Part shown: positions 19,720 through 30,876 of the stretch, piece after piece
How the letters are laid out: every line of letters starts with the position of its first letter
Numbering within the stretch: the first letter of the stretch is position 1
NCBI GenBank assembly: GCA_026004775.1
Contig: BPJU01000006.1
Location: 62,001-126,000 of the forward strand
DNA length: 64,000 nucleotides
Reading direction: 5' to 3'
From: Pirellulaceae bacterium
Lineage (GTDB): Bacteria; Planctomycetota; Planctomycetia; Pirellulales; Pirellulaceae
Made by a program: the position numbers and the translations under genes
The notes under the pieces: model-generated
Told to the model about the DNA's origin: nothing
The model's database searches: none
The model's input: the letters and a program-made list of their open reading frames with translations, nothing else

Positions 19720-19842
19720 GCACTGGTGGGGCCAGGGAGCCGGTGACATGGGAATTAGAAAAGCATTTCGCTAGGTGAAGAGAATGGAGAAAGCGTTCGG
19801 TTGAATCAAGTGATGTAACCAGCGCCTGAGGAGTAGCCTTCG

Positions 19843-21513
19843 ATGGCACAAGCCAACAAAGATATCGTGCGGACCCTGCAAAAGAATTCTTTTTGGATCG
19901 CCACCGGTCTGATGGTGGTCGTATCGCTGGCTATCTGGTGGCTGAGCACGGCTCGATTGCGATCGGAAACCAAGGCCCGCATCGACGCGATCAAGAGTAT
20001 GGAAGGCGCCGTGCGGACCGTAGCTAATACGCCTCATCATCCCAATCAACACACGCAGCGCCACATGGAAGAGGTGATCTCGCGGCTGTCCGAAGACGTT
20101 TATGATGCCTGGCAACAGCAATATGACCGGCAGCGGGCGTTGCTTACGTGGCCGCAGATTCTCGGGCAGGAATTCATCGCGATCGTCACCCGGCTCCAGC
20201 CGATCGAGGCCAAAGTGAAATTCGGCCCGGATGTGAAAGAAGAGCTGAACCTGACATTGCGCCAGCGTTACCGTGACTATATCGACACCGAGCTTCCGAA
20301 GTTGGCCGATATCATCGGGGCTCATTGGGCAGCGTCCACTCCGGCCGGACGTCGAGCTGCCGGGCCGCTTAAGCCCCCGGTCGTGCACTGGTCACCGTCG
20401 GATCAACAGGCGCTGCAGAGACTGCGATTCAATTGGGGAGGGCGTGCCCCGACCACATTGGAAGTCCTCTATGCCCAGGAGGACTACTGGGTACTTCGCT
20501 CGATCATGGAAATCATCAAAGCCACCAACGGCGATGTGGAACATCGCTACCAGGCCGCCGTAAAGACGATTGACTTCATCGACATCGGCCGCACCGCTAT
20601 TTCTCCCACTGCCGCGGGCGCTACGGGCGGCTTCCTGCTGGGCGGTTCGAGCATGGGGGGCGGTGAGGCTGATGCGGCCGGCGGGACCATCGGCGGCTTC
20701 CCGATGTCGGGGATGCCCGGCATCAGCGCGGGAGCCGGTGGCGGTACGGCGGCCGTCGGCGGTAACGAGATCGCCAGCGGCGGTACCCTGGGGCCGACCG
20801 CGGCCGCTCCCCTGACGGATCCTGGCGACTACCGGTATGTCGATCCAAAGCTCAGTCCGTTGCCGGCCCAACGTGTCCGCTCAGCCTTCGATTCGACCAA
20901 CCCGGAAGACGCGTTCTTGATGGTTGCCAAAAGGATACCGGTCCGCATCCGCGTGAAGGTCGACCAGAGAAAACTGCCGAAGTTGCTGGCCGAATGTGGG
21001 AATGCCCGGATGCAGCTTGAGGTGAGGCAGGTGCGGATCAATCAGGCGCCGCGCCGCGGCAGTTCCCTCGGAGGTGGTGGGGCCTTTGGCGGCGGCATGG
21101 GCAGCACCCCTCCGCCGCCGGGCGAGCCCACGGGCATGGCTGGCGGTGGCGGCGAGGACGCCGGTGTGAGCATCCCGGGCTTTGGCGGCGGCGCTGAAGG
21201 CTTTTTTGGAGGTGCCGAAAACGAACCGGACGCAGCCGGTGGTGGATTGGCCGGACCCGGTTTTGCCGGCAGTAGCGCCCCTCCCTTCTACGGGCCAAGC
21301 GCTCCGCCGGGAACCGCCGCGACCGGTCGCGCTCTAAGCGATGAATCGCCGTTCGACGTCGATGTCGAATTGTTCGGAGTGATTTATATTTACAACCCCG
21401 TAGACCGGGAAAAACTGGGAATCAAGTTGGATGAAGTCGGCGAAGGGCCGGCAACGCAGACGCCGCCGGCCGAAGCCAACGCCGACGGTGGCGCGACCAC
21501 TTCGGCAGGTTAA
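19843..21513 (+). CDS. Membrane-anchored pilus-operon protein with Gly-rich linkers
   Basis: The 556-residue product has one N-terminal membrane helix (FWIATGLMVVVSLAIWWL, about residues 18-35), a coiled-coil-prone periplasmic region, and two Gly-rich linkers (about 250-320 and 395-500) around short folded blocks. In position and topology it corresponds to PilO or an extra inner-membrane platform subunit, but sequence similarity is too weak for a firm name. GAGGAG sits before the ATG. It follows the pilM-like gene by 123 bases and shares its linker style. Confidence 0.65.
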   Translation: MAQANKDIVRTLQKNSFWIATGLMVVVSLAIWWLSTARLRSETKARIDAIKSMEGAVRTVANTPHHPNQHTQRHMEEVISRLSEDVYDAWQQQYDRQRALLTWPQILGQEFIAIVTRLQPIEAKVKFGPDVKEELNLTLRQRYRDYIDTELPKLADIIGAHWAASTPAGRRAAGPLKPPVVHWSPSDQQALQRLRFNWGGRAPTTLEVLYAQEDYWVLRSIMEIIKATNGDVEHRYQAAVKTIDFIDIGRTAISPTAAGATGGFLLGGSSMGGGEADAAGGTIGGFPMSGMPGISAGAGGGTAAVGGNEIASGGTLGPTAAAPLTDPGDYRYVDPKLSPLPAQRVRSAFDSTNPEDAFLMVAKRIPVRIRVKVDQRKLPKLLAECGNARMQLEVRQVRINQAPRRGSSLGGGGAFGGGMGSTPPPPGEPTGMAGGGGEDAGVSIPGFGGGAEGFFGGAENEPDAAGGGLAGPGFAGSSAPPFYGPSAPPGTAATGRALSDESPFDVDVELFGVIYIYNPVDREKLGIKLDEVGEGPATQTPPAEANADGGATTSAG

Positions 21514-21718
21514 AATCGGGCAGGGAGCGAGGACGAGTGTCCCGAGCTGAGGATTGGGCACGAGTTGGACAAGTCTTCAGCGGATGAAACCCCACACGGC
21601 GCATAGGCCGCCCCGAGGGTCACGGGTTGCTGGTGCCGGTGGTTAGTACGATAAACCGAGAGCGAACCAAAAATCTGGATAGCCAGGCAGTACCGTCGTA
21701 AAGAAGGACTCCGACATT

Positions 21719-24148
21719 ATGAAACTTAGTTTCTCGGGTGACGCTATCCAAAAAGCTTTGATCCAACACGTCGAGAAAATTGCATTCGGGCTGTCGTTGG
21801 TGGCCCTGGTGCTGTTGTTGCTGTTGGGGCTGCGTGTAAAGGGTGTTGATAAGACGCCGGCCGAGTTGAAAGAATTCGCTTCAAAAACTCAGACCAACAT
21901 CGAAACGATCGATCCGTGGGATCAGATCAAAGACTCGCCTGAACGAGTTACGCTGACCCGTTATTCCGAAGCTGTCAAAGAGGGCAATGTCCCGACCGAG
22001 GGTGGTCTGTATGCGTATACGCAGCCGCTGAATCCCTTCGTCCCGCGTCCGGTGGTCAAACGCAAAGACCCCACGCTGTATCCTCCGGTAAAAGTGATCG
22101 TCCACAGTCTGAATGCCTCCATCGCTTATCGGAACACGCAAGGCCTTCCCGACCGGCTCGGCGAATTGAAAACGGTCACGGTTGAGCCTCAGTCGGCTCG
22201 GAACCGATCGCGTGATGATCGCCGTTCGCGACGCGGCTTCATGAGTATGCCGCCGGGTTATGAAGACGGGGAGTTTCCTGGTATGGGAGGAGACGAGAGC
22301 GATGCCGGCGGTGGCATTCCGTTCTTTGGTGAAGGCCCGCCACCGCCGGGTGTGGGCGGGACGGGGTCGACGGCCGGCGCGGCTGGTGCTCCCAAAATTT
22401 TCCGCAACCCGGTCGGTTGGCGGCCGGGTGGCTTGGCTGGGGCCATGGGCAGCAGCATGTACAGCGGTATGATGTCGGCACCGCCGGGTGTTAGCCAACC
22501 GCCGGGCACGACCGGAGCCTCCTCAACGCAACAAAGTTCGCCGATCTATATCAAGCCCAGTCGCATCATGGTAGTACTGGCTCTGGTCGAGTATGAAAAG
22601 CAATGGGACGAGTATAAGCACACTTTTGAGAACGCTGCGGGCTATAATCCAAGCCGTGACCAGCCCAATTACTTGGCGATCGCGGTGGAACGGGCTGAAG
22701 TGCCCGATGATCCCAATGCCCCGCTGGTGTGGCAGAAGATCGGCAGCACGAATGAGGCGTTCAAGGAGATGCAGCAGTGGGCCGGTGTCTACGACGAGGT
22801 GGCACATCCACTGTATGTCCTGAGCCGCACCACCATGCCCATTCCGCCGATCTTGATGCGCGAAATTGACGACTTGGTGATCCACCCGGAGATTCCGCGA
22901 AAGACCCAGCAACTGCCGTCCCCATCCCCGACCTCACCTGCGGGACAATCCCCGCAGCAGCCCAGCAGTCCGGAAGGTGACGTGCCCAGTGACATTCCGA
23001 GATTTGGTCCATCCGGGGTGCCGGGTTACCCGATGCCGCCTGGAATACCCGGCTACAGCGGCGCAGGCGGTTTTCCGGCCAGCGGTATTCCGGGCAGCGG
23101 CTTTCCGGCGCCTCCGGGGTTTTCCGACGGGGAAGGTATGCCGGGTGGGGCGGCAGGCATCGGTTTTCCGAGTGCTCCGCCGGGGTTAGGGCCGTATGGT
23201 GGTGGTGCCGAGGGCGACGCCGATGCGGCAGGCGCCACGATGTATGGCGCCGGGGGGATGTATCCAGGTATGGGAATGGGCATGGGTCGGATAGCGAGCA
23301 CCACCAAGTACAAGCTTGTCCGGTTTTTTGATCTGACCGCCGAGCCAGGCAAGACCTATCGCTATCGCGTGCAGTTACTGCTGGAGGACCCCAATCATCC
23401 GCAAGATCCCCGGCTGGACGTGGCTCCGCGGATGCTGGAGGACTCGGTGGCGGCACGCGTAGCAGACCTTAATTCAAAAGAACCGAAAAACGGCCCTCGG
23501 CAACATTTCTACCGGCGTACCGAGTGGAGTGAGCCGAGTGAACCGGTGTCACTGGAAAGGCCGGAGCGGTTCTATGTCGGGCCGGTGGTGCGTACGAATG
23601 TCGCTCGGCACAAGAACGGGGCGCTGCTGGTGCGGGATCCAACTGTCATGACGGCCGCGGCCGTGCTGTGGGATCCCACGTGGGGCATCGATGTTTCAGC
23701 AAAGATCGACGTAATTCCGGGAGGAACGCTCAACGTCAGTGGGGATTTGGAAGTGGTGCATCCGCTGACGCTGGAATTCAAGAAGCTCGAAAAATACGAC
23801 TTACGCACGCATTGCGCGCTGGTCGATGTGCGCGGTGGTGACAAAGTCGGCGGTGATAGCACTGCCCCATTGCTGGCACCGTTGGAGGCCGTGTTTGTCG
23901 ATGCCCAGGGACAATTGCACGTGCGCGATGAGATCGGCGATCTGGATCGCTATCGGCGATTTGCCTTCGAAGAAGATACGACCCAATCCGGAATGGGGCT
24001 TCCCGGTGTCCCAGGGATGCCGCCCGAGGGTATGGAACCGGATGGGATGGCCCCCGGAGGTTTATTCCCGCCTAGTGGCATGCCGGGTTCTTCAGGTAAT
24101 CGTCCGGGCCGAGCAAGGGGACGGGGAGCGCAAAATCGCGGCTCGTAA
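21719..24148 (+). CDS. Membrane-anchored pilus-operon protein, 809 aa
   Basis: I do not recognise the family. An N-terminal membrane helix (about 22-42, GLSLVALVLLLLLGLRV) is followed by a long periplasmic chain. Folded segments (about 110-160, 275-390, 525-740) are separated by low-complexity Gly/Pro/Ser linkers with repeated PPG, FPASGIPG and GMG motifs. The segment from 525 (KYKLVRFFDLTAEPGKTYRY) looks like an Ig-like or fibronectin-like beta domain. AAGGA precedes the ATG. Its place between PilM and the secretin suggests a periplasmic connector, perhaps equivalent to PilP; that is inference. Confidence 0.6.
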   Translation: MKLSFSGDAIQKALIQHVEKIAFGLSLVALVLLLLLGLRVKGVDKTPAELKEFASKTQTNIETIDPWDQIKDSPERVTLTRYSEAVKEGNVPTEGGLYAYTQPLNPFVPRPVVKRKDPTLYPPVKVIVHSLNASIAYRNTQGLPDRLGELKTVTVEPQSARNRSRDDRRSRRGFMSMPPGYEDGEFPGMGGDESDAGGGIPFFGEGPPPPGVGGTGSTAGAAGAPKIFRNPVGWRPGGLAGAMGSSMYSGMMSAPPGVSQPPGTTGASSTQQSSPIYIKPSRIMVVLALVEYEKQWDEYKHTFENAAGYNPSRDQPNYLAIAVERAEVPDDPNAPLVWQKIGSTNEAFKEMQQWAGVYDEVAHPLYVLSRTTMPIPPILMREIDDLVIHPEIPRKTQQLPSPSPTSPAGQSPQQPSSPEGDVPSDIPRFGPSGVPGYPMPPGIPGYSGAGGFPASGIPGSGFPAPPGFSDGEGMPGGAAGIGFPSAPPGLGPYGGGAEGDADAAGATMYGAGGMYPGMGMGMGRIASTTKYKLVRFFDLTAEPGKTYRYRVQLLLEDPNHPQDPRLDVAPRMLEDSVAARVADLNSKEPKNGPRQHFYRRTEWSEPSEPVSLERPERFYVGPVVRTNVARHKNGALLVRDPTVMTAAAVLWDPTWGIDVSAKIDVIPGGTLNVSGDLEVVHPLTLEFKKLEKYDLRTHCALVDVRGGDKVGGDSTAPLLAPLEAVFVDAQGQLHVRDEIGDLDRYRRFAFEEDTTQSGMGLPGVPGMPPEGMEPDGMAPGGLFPPSGMPGSSGNRPGRARGRGAQNRGS

Positions 24149-24713
24149 CCGGGTGTGGCGAGTGTATCGGCTTGCGGGGACCGTGTCGGCAGAGCCGCGA
24201 GTACGGGTGAATCGGCCCAGACGATGGTCCAAGTAAGGGCCCGCTCGTGTGTATGTATGGCCGGCGACAGGTGCCTAGTATAGATTACATTTTACCCACC
24301 TATGGGAGGGTTTCGGCGCCGGGAGGCTGGCGAATAGTGTCACAAGGCGTCCGAATTGATCTTGACATGCGGTGGGGTTCTTCAGTATTAGCCCTTTCCG
24401 CGTAACGCCCAGTGCGCCGAGTAGGTTGGCGAACGTTGCCGGAGCCGACAAGGATGTTGGCAATGCGGTGGAACTTTTCTGAGTCGTTGCTATTGACACA
24501 ATCCTTGTGGTCCGCTACTAGTTGCCCCACTCGTTGCAGGTACACGACGGACGGCTTGATCGCTGGCATGAGCAGGGAAGCACTAAGGATGATGGCCGCC
24601 CGATCGGCAGAGGCTGGTTTGACCAACAGACCGATGCCCGGTAGGGAGACTCCTCGGTGGTCGACAATACCATCCGGTCGCAGCGGCTTGCGCGTCGAAT
24701 AAGGAGGTTCGCG
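24149..24713. other. Intergenic region before the secretin gene
   Basis: About 565 bases without a supported gene. Two plus-strand promoter-like pairs are visible: TTGACA at 24362 with TATTAG 18 bases later, and TTGACA at 24493 with TACTAG 17 bases later. Either could drive the secretin gene separately from the genes upstream. Open frames on both strands here look like chance. Confidence 0.35.
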
Positions 24714-27700
24714 TTGAAAGCCTGGAGAGTTCTGACCGATTATCCGAAGAGGAAAGCGTTTCTGGCGGCTTGGTTGGCGGTAGCTACGTGGCTGGGGGGC
24801 GGGGTGGCCGGCGGGGCGCTTTGGGCACAGAGCTCATCCGGCCCGCAGGCTGCCGCGGCGCGCCCCTCGGTACCTGCGGCTCCAAGCGCTACGGTGGCTC
24901 CTGCACTGCTGCTGGCCCGTCGCGCTTTGGCGCGAGGCGATCTTGTGGAGGCGTTACGGCAAGTCCAGGCCGCCAAGGGCCAACCCCTTCCTGCGGGGGG
25001 ACCTCAGGATTCGCCACAGGCGGTCGAGCAGCTCATCCGCCAACAGCAGCGATTTGCAGCCGGGCCGGCCGTGGGTGAGGATCCGGCGGTTTTCCACAGG
25101 GCTTACGCGGAGTTCTTACTGAGCCAAGCCGATCAGTTGATTCTGTACAACGATCTGGATACGGCGGAGTACCTGGCCCAGCAAGCCAAGAATCTCCCGG
25201 TGGAGTTTCGGCCCTTTGAGCGTAGTCCGGATGCGGTCCTCCAGACCGTGGCGGCACGCCGACGGGCGGGCAGTGACGAGCTTCGCCGGTTGCCGGCTCT
25301 AGAAACCGGTCAGGACGACCAGGCCAAACAACGAGCTCGTCAATTGCTTGCCCAGGCGCAACTGGAAATGGATCGCGGTAATCTGGCGGTGGCGCATCAA
25401 CTGGCCGAACAAGCCAGAAACCTGAACGTCACTTGGGAGCCGTCGGAACTGCAGCCGTGGCAGTTGTTATTGGAGATCGGCAACCGCCAGCGGCAGCGGG
25501 GTATGCCGGTGATGCCGGCCTCCGCGGCAACCGATCCTTCACGGGGCGAAAGCCGCTACGCGGTGCAACCCGGGGTATACGTTCCCGAGCAGGATGCGTC
25601 ACGTGTGGTGCCGGCTGGCGTGCAGCAGCCGACGCCCGCACAACCTGCCCCGCAAAATTCGCAGGGCATGCGGCTCTACCAGCAAGGGCTCCAGGCTCTG
25701 GAAAAACAAGAAATCGGCACGGCGCTGGAACTATTTCGCCAGGCGTGGCGCTATGAGGCGGAGCTGGATCCGCAGACGCGCCAGCAACTCCGCGATAAGC
25801 TGACTTTGCTTCAGGCGGTCGCCCCGCCATCCGGGGACCAGCCCAAATCACCCCTGGAAGAGGTGGCTGCCCGCCAGCAAATAGCTCAGCAGCAACTGTT
25901 CCGCGAGATCAATAACGAGCAACGTGCCGCGGAACAGCAACTGGCCACCGACCCCAAAGGCGCTTTGAATCGCATGCAGACGCTCCGCAACCGCGTAGCG
26001 AATGCCGATATCGATCCAGCGGTCAAAAAGCAATTCCTGACGTTCGTGGATCGCCAAATCCAGCAGATCCAGGCTTATATTGACCAGAATCGCGTCGCCA
26101 TCGAGCAGGACGAACGCAACCGCAAAATCGAAGCCGACCGGCTGCGCGACCAGCAGGAACTGCTGATGACGCAGGACAAGTTGGCCGAACTGGTCGAGCA
26201 GTTCAACACCTTGATGGATCAGCAGCGCTACAGCGAAGCAGAAGTGATCGCTCGTCAGGCACGCCAAATAGCGCCCGATGAACCGGTGGTAGCCACCATG
26301 TTGTGGAAGAGTCGCTTTGCCCATCGCGTCATGGCGGACGCGATGAATCGGGATGCCAAAGAAAATGGTTTCGTGATGGCCTTACAGTCGGTCGATGAAT
26401 CCGCTGCACCGTTCGATGATCGGAATCCGATCGTCTTCGGCGACCCGAAGCGGTGGGACGAGCTGACGCGGCGGCGGCTGCGGATGATGGAGCGCAGCAA
26501 CCGCCGGCTTTCACCGGACGAACAAGAGATCCAAAAAGCGCTCTCGACCCGTATATCAGTCAACCTGAAAGACGTGCCGCTGAGCGAAGCCCTCAAGACC
26601 TTGTGTGACATCGCCAACATCCCGGTATTCCTGGATCCCCAGGGACTGGCGGTCGAAGGGATCGCCACCGATCAACCGGTGACCCTGGAGCTGCCCAAGG
26701 AGATACCGCTGCGTAGCGCGCTCAATTTGATTCTCCAGCCGCTGCGGTTGAACTACGTGATTGAAGATGACGTGTTGAAGATCACCAGCCAGGGGGCACG
26801 TAACGCCAAGGTTTATGCCGAAACGTACAATGTGGCCGACCTGGTGATTCCGATTCCCAACTTCGTGCCCGGGCATTCACTGGGGCTGCCGGAAGCGATT
26901 CGCGAGGCGCACCTGCATCTGGGACAACTCAGCGGGGCAGGTAACCCCATACCCTTGACGCTCTCGCCCGACGCACTCACCAGCGCACCGTCCAGCGGCT
27001 CGGTACTGGCTCAGACCCAAGCCTTTGGGCGGCTGCCCTCCAAGGGGAGTCGCGCACGCCCCCATCGTTATGCCGGCGATTTCCGAGGAGTAATGGGGGG
27101 AGTGACCGAGGATGACTTCCAGCCGCTGATCGACCTGATCACCACGACGATCGCCCCTGATTCCTGGGACATCAATGGAGGTAACGGCGCCATCCAACCT
27201 TTCGTGGCCAATTTGAGTCTGGTCGTCAGCCAGACCCAGGATGTACACGAGCAGATCGCGGACCTGTTGGATCAATTGCGCCGCTTGCAGGATCTCCAGG
27301 TGACGATCGAGGTACGGTTCATCACGCTGCGCGACAACTTCTTCGAGAGGATCGGCATCGATTTCGACTTCAACATCGATGACAATTCGGGATTGAGCAC
27401 CCGCACACCGTTGATCCCCGACGACACCGGTCCGAGCATCGCCATCGGTTTGAATCCGGTGGGCGATCCGACGCCGGATCTGGACTTCCAATTCCGGCAG
27501 GAAAGCTTCAATTCCGCAGTGCCACAGTTCGGCGGGTTCGACGCTGCCACCGCGGCCAATTTCGGGTTTGCGATCTTGAGCGACATCGAAGTGTTCTTCT
27601 TGCTCCAGGCCGCGCAAGGTGATCGGCGTAGCAACGTCCTCCAGGCTCCCAAAGTGACGATGTTCAACGGCCAGATCGCCACGATTAACGACACGGCCAA

Positions 27701-28259
27701 TAAACCGTTCGTTACACAGATTATCCCGGTAGTGGGTGACTTCGCGGCTGCCCACATGCCGGTGATCACGGTGCTGTCGGAAGGAACGTCCCTGAGCGTG
27801 CAGGCGGTCGTGTCACAGGATCGGCGTTTTGTCCGCTTGACACTGGTGCCGGTGTTCAGTGAGGTAGGCGAAGTTTCGACCTTCACTTTCACCGGACGCA
27901 CCAGCACCAATAGCGGTACCAACGTGCTGGATCCAGCCGGCAACCTCACCGGTACGCGCGATAACGAACAGGTCGTGACCGAGGCGGCAACCGTACAGTT
28001 GCCCACCTTCCTGACCACCAGTGTCAGCACGACGGTCAACGTGCCGGACGGCGGAACGATCTTGCTGGGCGGTATCAAACGTCTGGCTGAAGGGCGGAAC
28101 GAAAACGCCGTCCCCATGCTCGGCAAGATTCCGTATATCAATCGATTGTTCAAAAACATCGGTATCGGCCGCGAAGCGCAGAGCCTGATGATGATGGTTA
28201 CGCCTCGCATCATCATTCAGGAGGAAGAAGAAGCCAAACTGGGCCAAGTGGCTCCCTAG
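24714..28259 (+). CDS. Type II/IV secretin (GspD/PilQ family)
   Basis: The 1181-residue product forms the outer-membrane ring of a type IV pilus or type II secretion system. After a signal peptide (hydrophobic core [20 protein letters not shown]) comes a long helical region with TPR-like and Gln-rich coiled-coil repeats (to about 600). A secretin N-domain of STN type follows ([17 protein letters not shown]...LKITSQG), then the secretin core with [31 protein letters not shown] and the signature [12 protein letters not shown]...[14 protein letters not shown]. The start is taken as TTG at 24714, six bases after a perfect AAGGAGG and just before the signal peptide; the frame is open upstream to a GTG at 24657. 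At 1181 residues it is far longer than typical secretins (about 600-700). Confidence 0.92.
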   Translation: MKAWRVLTDYPKRKAFLAAWLAVATWLGGGVAGGALWAQSSSGPQAAAARPSVPAAPSATVAPALLLARRALARGDLVEALRQVQAAKGQPLPAGGPQDSPQAVEQLIRQQQRFAAGPAVGEDPAVFHRAYAEFLLSQADQLILYNDLDTAEYLAQQAKNLPVEFRPFERSPDAVLQTVAARRRAGSDELRRLPALETGQDDQAKQRARQLLAQAQLEMDRGNLAVAHQLAEQARNLNVTWEPSELQPWQLLLEIGNRQRQRGMPVMPASAATDPSRGESRYAVQPGVYVPEQDASRVVPAGVQQPTPAQPAPQNSQGMRLYQQGLQALEKQEIGTALELFRQAWRYEAELDPQTRQQLRDKLTLLQAVAPPSGDQPKSPLEEVAARQQIAQQQLFREINNEQRAAEQQLATDPKGALNRMQTLRNRVANADIDPAVKKQFLTFVDRQIQQIQAYIDQNRVAIEQDERNRKIEADRLRDQQELLMTQDKLAELVEQFNTLMDQQRYSEAEVIARQARQIAPDEPVVATMLWKSRFAHRVMADAMNRDAKENGFVMALQSVDESAAPFDDRNPIVFGDPKRWDELTRRRLRMMERSNRRLSPDEQEIQKALSTRISVNLKDVPLSEALKTLCDIANIPVFLDPQGLAVEGIATDQPVTLELPKEIPLRSALNLILQPLRLNYVIEDDVLKITSQGARNAKVYAETYNVADLVIPIPNFVPGHSLGLPEAIREAHLHLGQLSGAGNPIPLTLSPDALTSAPSSGSVLAQTQAFGRLPSKGSRARPHRYAGDFRGVMGGVTEDDFQPLIDLITTTIAPDSWDINGGNGAIQPFVANLSLVVSQTQDVHEQIADLLDQLRRLQDLQVTIEVRFITLRDNFFERIGIDFDFNIDDNSGLSTRTPLIPDDTGPSIAIGLNPVGDPTPDLDFQFRQESFNSAVPQFGGFDAATAANFGFAILSDIEVFFLLQAAQGDRRSNVLQAPKVTMFNGQIATINDTANKPFVTQIIPVVGDFAAAHMPVITVLSEGTSLSVQAVVSQDRRFVRLTLVPVFSEVGEVSTFTFTGRTSTNSGTNVLDPAGNLTGTRDNEQVVTEAATVQLPTFLTTSVSTTVNVPDGGTILLGGIKRLAEGRNENAVPMLGKIPYINRLFKNIGIGREAQSLMMMVTPRIIIQEEEEAKLGQVAP

Positions 28260-28340
28260 CCGATGGGAAAGTAAATGAGCGGAAGCCGTGGCCCCTTGCC
28301 GCGGCTTGCCGCTAATGCGGGCGTTTAGCGCGTTTTTTTC

Positions 28341-28370
28341 CATGGCGGAAGTCTTGTGACTTCCGCCATG
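28341..28370. terminator. Perfect 13-bp hairpin between convergent genes
   Basis: CATGGCGGAAGTC and its exact complement flank a TTGT loop. It lies 80 bases after the secretin stop and upstream of the convergent Gfo/Idh/MocA gene end, a fitting place for a two-way terminator. There is no proper T-run, so intrinsic termination is uncertain. The stem core GCGGAAGTC/GACTTCCGC also occurs inside the 211-bp MITE copies at 42.4 and 53.2 kb, so it could instead be a relic of such an element. Confidence 0.5.
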
Positions 28371-28649
28371 ACGTTTTGACGGGTACGAGGTAGGCGGCCG
28401 CCGTGCGCTCGTGACTGCTTGCCGGACAACCCCCTCCCACGCCCTCCCCCGCTTACGGGGCAAACCTCTGCCTTGCGCTCGCCGCCACGCTTGCTGAAAA
28501 AAGACTTGCCCACTCCCTTTGCCCCCGCGAGTAGTGGCATTATGGTACTGTCGTGAGGTGGGCCAATGTGCCGCACGAATAACGGGCAAAGACGCACATG
28601 TTAATTGCTCACTATTGTGGTCGAAAGGAATTCGATTTCGTGTTAGTTC

Positions 28650-28732
28650 TTGTAGCATTGGCGCAAAGCATAAGTGTGTTAGAGTGCAACAACTGTCGTA
28701 TTAGTTGGTCGGGCAGGGGAATAGCTAACCCC
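28650..28732 (+). repeat. 83-bp dispersed repeat, copy 1 (inverted relative to 40785-40866)
   Basis: From TTGTAGCATTGGCGCAAAGC to the AATAGCTAACCCC end, this segment matches the reverse complement of 40785-40866 with two mismatches by eye. It lies in the gap between the secretin and the second Gfo/Idh/MocA gene, which otherwise holds no gene. It has no obvious terminal inverted repeats or coding frame. Confidence 0.85.
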
Positions 28733-28809
28733 GGGTGTACGTGCGGTGTAAACCAGCATTTACCAGGCGTGTACCACGACGAGCTTCTGGACGGCGTTAC
28801 CGTTTTACT

Positions 28810-29799
28810 CTAAACAGCCACCATCTCGGCCTGTTGTGACTCCATCGACCTGTTGATCGCCAGACACAATGCGAGCGATTTAACCGCATCTTCATACGTG
28901 GACCGAACCAACGATCGGTTACCCGTGCGGATCGCTTCGAGCCACGCACTTTGCTCCTGTTCAAATCCATTCGTGGTGTCGTTGAGCTCGATTTCCTCCG
29001 GACCGTCAACACCCCTCAGGCGTTGCGCGTTTAAGTCCAGCACAAAACTAAACTCGGCTCCCGTTACTTCCAGTTCGTCCACCCACCGATAGTGTCCCCA
29101 ACAATGGCTGTGAGATACCAGCACGCCGCTGCACGTGGTGAATTGTACAGTCACAGTGTCTTCCGCCGTGTTGATAGTATCGGAGGGCCGGATGCGGAAC
29201 GCTCCCTGAGCGCTGACTTTCTGGACGTCACCAAAAAGGTATCGAACCAGATCCAATACATGTATTGCCTGATCCAGGATGGGACCACCCGATAAATCCT
29301 TGCGAAGATACCATGTCTTGGTTTGCTCAAAAACGGGATTATTCACTACATGGCCTAGATACCGTGAGCGAACATAGGCAACCGGACGATCCCGAATGAG
29401 AGCCTTGAGGCGATCCACTAATGGGTAGTAGCGGAACAAGAAACCGACACTCACCAGCGCGTTGTATTGGGAAATAATTTCTTGCGTTCGTCGAGCCATT
29501 TCCAGGGAATTGGCAGGCGGCTTCTCACATAATATCGGCAATCCGCGCCGCGCTGCAGCTTCTATCAACTCCGTCCGAAACATAGGTGGCGTACAAATGA
29601 TCACGCCATCGAGTGCCTGTTCATCCAGCATCCTATCCACGTCACTGTAGGCCGCACCGGCATCTTCGCTGGCGGCTTGCTGCGCTTTGGCGAAGTCTGT
29701 ATCGCAAAATGCCACAAAGGCTGCATCCGCCTGTCGTTTCATCGCCTCACGATGCGTACGGGATATTTTACCGCAACCAATCAACCCGATTCGAAGCAT
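28810..29799 (-). CDS. Gfo/Idh/MocA-family oxidoreductase
   Basis: The 329-residue cytoplasmic protein starts with the dinucleotide-binding motif IGLIGCGKISRTH and has the family motif CEKPPANS (EKP, about residue 95), where the Lys is expected near the active site. The C-terminal alpha/beta domain carries GGPILDQAIHVLDLVRYLFG, the usual DxxxHxxD helix. It probably oxidises or reduces a sugar or polyol with NAD(P); the substrate is unknown. Unlike the protein at the left edge, it has no Tat signal. It is convergent with the secretin and is a single-gene unit. Confidence 0.92.
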   Translation of the reverse strand: MLRIGLIGCGKISRTHREAMKRQADAAFVAFCDTDFAKAQQAASEDAGAAYSDVDRMLDEQALDGVIICTPPMFRTELIEAAARRGLPILCEKPPANSLEMARRTQEIISQYNALVSVGFLFRYYPLVDRLKALIRDRPVAYVRSRYLGHVVNNPVFEQTKTWYLRKDLSGGPILDQAIHVLDLVRYLFGDVQKVSAQGAFRIRPSDTINTAEDTVTVQFTTCSGVLVSHSHCWGHYRWVDELEVTGAEFSFVLDLNAQRLRGVDGPEEIELNDTTNGFEQEQSAWLEAIRTGNRSLVRSTYEDAVKSLALCLAINRSMESQQAEMVAV

Positions 29800-30432
29800 T
29801 GCTAGCTCCTATACATCATTGCGCTTACCGTTATGCCGGCTTTTCTCGCGAACAGGAAACCCTAGTGCCCTGCAACCATCGCTTCCGTCGGCGGTTGCGG
29901 CTTCCAGCCGCGCCGTCCCGGGATCTTGCTACTGGGTTTGGAAAGCCGAGTGCCCGTTTTTAAAAAAGTTCCCGTTGCCGGCTGTAAAGCCGCGCTGGGT
30001 TCAGATCGCGTCGTTCATAGATTTCAGACGGACACCCCTCCAGCAGGTGCTGGCGCAGGACAACGACCTTATCACGAGGCGCTAAACAACCGTGCATTCC
30101 GGACATGGGGCCCCGCCTCTACCCAGGTATCTTATCCCATACGCCCGCGGTGTCCAGTTCCGTGCGAACCAGGACACTTCTCTTGAAAGGAACAGAGAAG
30201 TACGCCGTTGCAAAGTTTCCAGCTACTGCGGTAACGTCAAGCGGCCGCGTCGGCCCCGTTGCATTGACCAAAACCTTGCCGGTGGATACACTCAACGGTA
30301 ACTTCTGAACTGTGCGCGGATCGCGTCGCAGACGCGGAACAGAAGGGCTGGTGGGGATCGAAAACGAAGGCCTGAGGGGCCAGACGATGAAGTTAGGGCC
30401 CCAAACTATAACTGGGTAGCACAGGTGCAAAG
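29800..30432. other. Gene-free stretch, about 630 bases
   Basis: No frame here has a ribosome binding site combined with protein-like composition. Upstream signals for the minus-strand oxidoreductase and the plus-strand HxCxxC gene must lie in it. No repeat or structured RNA was recognised. Confidence 0.4.
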
Positions 30433-30876
30433 GTGCGCAGGTTAACTTCCCCGAAGCTCGTTGGGGTGCTTGGGGCGGCGTGGCTGCTGGCTGCGCTGGC
30501 GGCGGACCTGCGCTTCTGTGCTCACCTTCATCGCGCATCCTCATACGGGAATCCCGCGCAACTGGCCTTCACTGCGTTTCACATCCACTCGCAACCCGAA
30601 CTTCACGAAGGCGAAAGTGGTGTGAAGCCGGACGGCGGGCTGTGCGAGGCGATGTACGATTCGATCCCGCATAGTCCGGTCAACTCGCAGACTTGGAAGG
30701 GCCATCACTGTCCGCTGTGTGCGTCCCACATTTCTGGCGAAGTACCTCAACCGGCAGCCCTCCACTGGTTCGCCAATGATGCACCCAGGCCGTTCTTCGG
30801 CTGCGATTCGAGGAATTTCTGCGGCGCAGTCGCTTCCCATGTGCATAGCGCGCGCGGACCTCCTCTAGCTGCCTGA
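30433..30876 (+). CDS. Small secreted HxCxxC protein (DUF2946-like)
   Basis: The 147-residue product begins at a GTG with only a weak ribosome binding site. It has an N-terminal hydrophobic signal or anchor (VGVLGAAWLLAALAADL) and a WKGHHCPLCASHI motif near residue 90. Small exported proteins with an H-x-C-x-x-C motif, such as the DUF2946 family, are common in bacteria and are often linked to copper; the family assignment here rests on that pattern alone. The gene comes 150 bases before a DUF1559 gene on the same strand, the same pairing as at 51.1-52.9 kb. Confidence 0.5.
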   Translation: MRRLTSPKLVGVLGAAWLLAALAADLRFCAHLHRASSYGNPAQLAFTAFHIHSQPELHEGESGVKPDGGLCEAMYDSIPHSPVNSQTWKGHHCPLCASHISGEVPQPAALHWFANDAPRPFFGCDSRNFCGAVASHVHSARGPPLAA

